Part shown: one piece after another, positions 4,010 through 5,210 of the stretch
Position numbering within the stretch: position 1 is the first letter of the stretch
Layout of the letters: each line of letters begins with the position of its first letter
NCBI RefSeq assembly: GCF_905212365.1
Contig: NZ_CAJMEH010000089.1
Location: forward strand, 1 to 5,210
From: an uncultured Phascolarctobacterium sp.
GTDB taxonomy: Bacteria > Bacillota > Negativicutes > Acidaminococcales > Acidaminococcaceae
DNA: 5,210 bases
Direction of reading: 5' to 3'
Made by a program: the position numbers and the translations under genes
Notes under the pieces: generated by a model
The model's database searches: none
Seen by the model: only the letters and a program-made list of their open reading frames with translations
What the model was told of the DNA's origin: nothing

Positions 4010-5210
4010 TTATTCTTTTGCTTTGGAAGCCACAACCTCTTTCAGAATTGCGGCAAATTGCTCAAACGGCATAGCGCCCAGGTCGCCCTTAGCGCGATGA
4101 CGCGGAGAAACGGTGCCGTTTTCCATATCGCGGTCGCCAACGACCAGCATATATGGAACCTTTTCCATCTGACCCTCGCGAATCTTCTTGCCAATCTTTT
4201 CATTGCGGGCGTCCACGCTTACGCGGTAGCCGTTTTCCTCCAGCTTGCGCGCCAAGTCATAGCAATAATCCACAGCACGTTCGGTTACAGGCAGGAAGCG
4301 CACCTGCTCCGGAGCCATCCAAGTAGGCAGCGCGCCGGCGTAGGTTTCAATCAAATAAGCCAGGGTACGCTCATAGCAGCCCAGGGAGGTACGGTGAATG
4401 ATGTACGGCAGCTTCTTCTGTCCGTTTTCATCAACATAGTACATACCGAATTTTTCTGCCAGCAGCATATCGATCTGAATGGTTACGATGGTATCTTCCT
4501 TGCCGAAAACATTATGGAATTGGATATCCAGCTTCGGGCCGTAGAAGGCGGCTTCATCAAAGCCAATTTCATAATTAACGCCCAAATCGTCCAGAATCTG
4601 GCCCATTACGCGCTGCGCCTCGTTCCATTGCTCGGCAGTGCCCTCATATTTATTATTCGGGTTGGCAGGATCCCACTGAGAGAAGCGGAAGGTGCATTTA
4701 TCCAGCATACCCACAGTCTCCAGGCAATACTTGGCCAAATCCAGGCAGCCCTTGAACTCTTCCTCCAACTGATCGGGACGCAGAATTAAATGGCCTTCGG
4801 AAATGGTGAATTGACGCACGCGGATCAAACCGTGCATTTCGCCACTGTCCTCGTTGCGGAACAGGGTCGAGGTTTCGCCCAAACGCATGGGCAGCTCACG
4901 ATAAGAGCGCTGACGGTTGAGGAATACCTGATACTGGAAAGGACAGGTCATCGGACGCAGCGCAAAGCATTCCTTGGTTTCGTCGTGCGGGTCGCCCAAA
5001 ATAAACATGCCGTCCAGATAATGATCCCAGTGGCCGGAAATGCGGTACAAATCGCGTTTCGCCATCAGCGGGGTCTTGGTCAGCAGATAGCCGCGCTTTT
5101 GCTCGGTATCCTCAACCCAGCGCTGCAGCAGCTGAATTACACGAGCGCCCTTCGGCAGCAGGATAGGCAGGCCCTGGCCGATATAATCAACGGTGGTGAA
5201 ATATTCCAGC
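4010..5210 (-). CDS. thrS: Threonyl-tRNA synthetase, C-terminal about 399 residues (5' end beyond the window)
   Basis: ThrRS is a class II cytosolic enzyme that activates threonine with ATP and charges tRNA-Thr. The frame is open to the window edge; the visible part starts within the catalytic core, so the N-terminal TGS and editing-type domains, if present, are not seen. Numbered from the Leu at 5207-5209, motif 1 spans about 14-48 (GLPILLPKGARV to KTP). Motif 2 lies near residue 118 (LFRNEDSGEMHGLIRVRQFT) and motif 3 begins IIHRTSLGCYERTLAYLIE. The three zinc ligands that recognise threonine's hydroxyl are kept: Cys in RPMTCP (4943-4945), His in SEGH (4790-4792) and His in IIHR (4394-4396). 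The C-terminal anticodon-binding domain includes VDARNEKIGKKIREGQMEKVPYMLVVGD. Compared with E. coli, the FTQDDAH segment reads FTISEGH here. A ferritin gene follows it downstream. Confidence 0.96.
   Translation of the reverse strand, partial: LEYFTTVDYIGQGLPILLPKGARVIQLLQRWVEDTEQKRGYLLTKTPLMAKRDLYRISGHWDHYLDGMFILGDPHDETKECFALRPMTCPFQYQVFLNRQRSYRELPMRLGETSTLFRNEDSGEMHGLIRVRQFTISEGHLILRPDQLEEEFKGCLDLAKYCLETVGMLDKCTFRFSQWDPANPNNKYEGTAEQWNEAQRVMGQILDDLGVNYEIGFDEAAFYGPKLDIQFHNVFGKEDTIVTIQIDMLLAEKFGMYYVDENGQKKLPYIIHRTSLGCYERTLAYLIETYAGALPTWMAPEQVRFLPVTERAVDYCYDLARKLEENGYRVSVDARNEKIGKKIREGQMEKVPYMLVVGDRDMENGTVSPRHRAKGDLGAMPFEQFAAILKEVVASKAKE

Noticed and set aside
4058..4789. 243-codon open frame on the plus strand
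   Set aside because: It lies wholly antisense to the conserved ThrRS catalytic and anticodon domains, has no family resemblance and no convincing ribosome site. It is a by-product of codon bias in thrS.
1..5210. CRISPR array, insertion sequence, prophage or defence genes
   Set aside because: No direct-repeat array, transposase, integrase, terminal inverted repeats or unknown conserved ORFs were seen; nearly all of the window is explained by housekeeping genes.

Overview
The window carries a translation-centred gene cluster on the minus strand of a low-to-mid GC bacterium. Read in the direction of transcription (high to low coordinates), the order is: 3' part of thrS (threonyl-tRNA synthetase), a ferritin gene, the infC-rpmI-rplT operon (IF-3, L35, L20), an AEC-family membrane transporter, a SpoU/TrmH-family RNA 2'-O-methyltransferase, and the 5' part of a tRNA-Tyr gene that runs off the left edge. 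The thrS/infC/rpmI/rplT neighbourhood, the strong GGAGG ribosome sites, the SigA-type promoters with 17-bp spacers and the attenuator-type leader before infC point to a Firmicute. The protein flavour is compatible with the Negativicutes (inference, not proven here).

Regulation is unusually legible. Near-consensus promoters precede infC (TTGACA-17-TATCAT), the methyltransferase (TTGACG-17-TATAAT) and tRNA-Tyr (TTGACA-17-TATAAT, a perfect match). Ferritin has a perfect extended -10 with a weak -35. The infC operon has a leader of about 140 nt with an intrinsic terminator whose 5' arm can pair instead with an upstream hairpin. That is the layout of the L20-controlled leader known for this operon in Firmicutes. 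infC has no ATG, GTG or TTG at a usable distance from its perfect Shine-Dalgarno sequence, so it almost certainly starts at a rare codon (ATA, or ATT six bases upstream), as expected for a gene controlled by IF-3's own start-codon proofreading. A strong hairpin follows rplT and closes the operon.

Functionally, thrS, infC, rpmI, rplT, the rRNA/tRNA methyltransferase and tRNA-Tyr all serve translation. Ferritin (iron storage) and the AEC carrier (organic-acid or auxin-type permease family) look like insertions into an otherwise common arrangement. I found no defence system, mobile element, CRISPR array or evident new system. The observations most worth checking are the infC start, the leader switch, the substituted threonine-pocket residues in ThrRS and the oddly oriented hairpin between thrS and ferritin.
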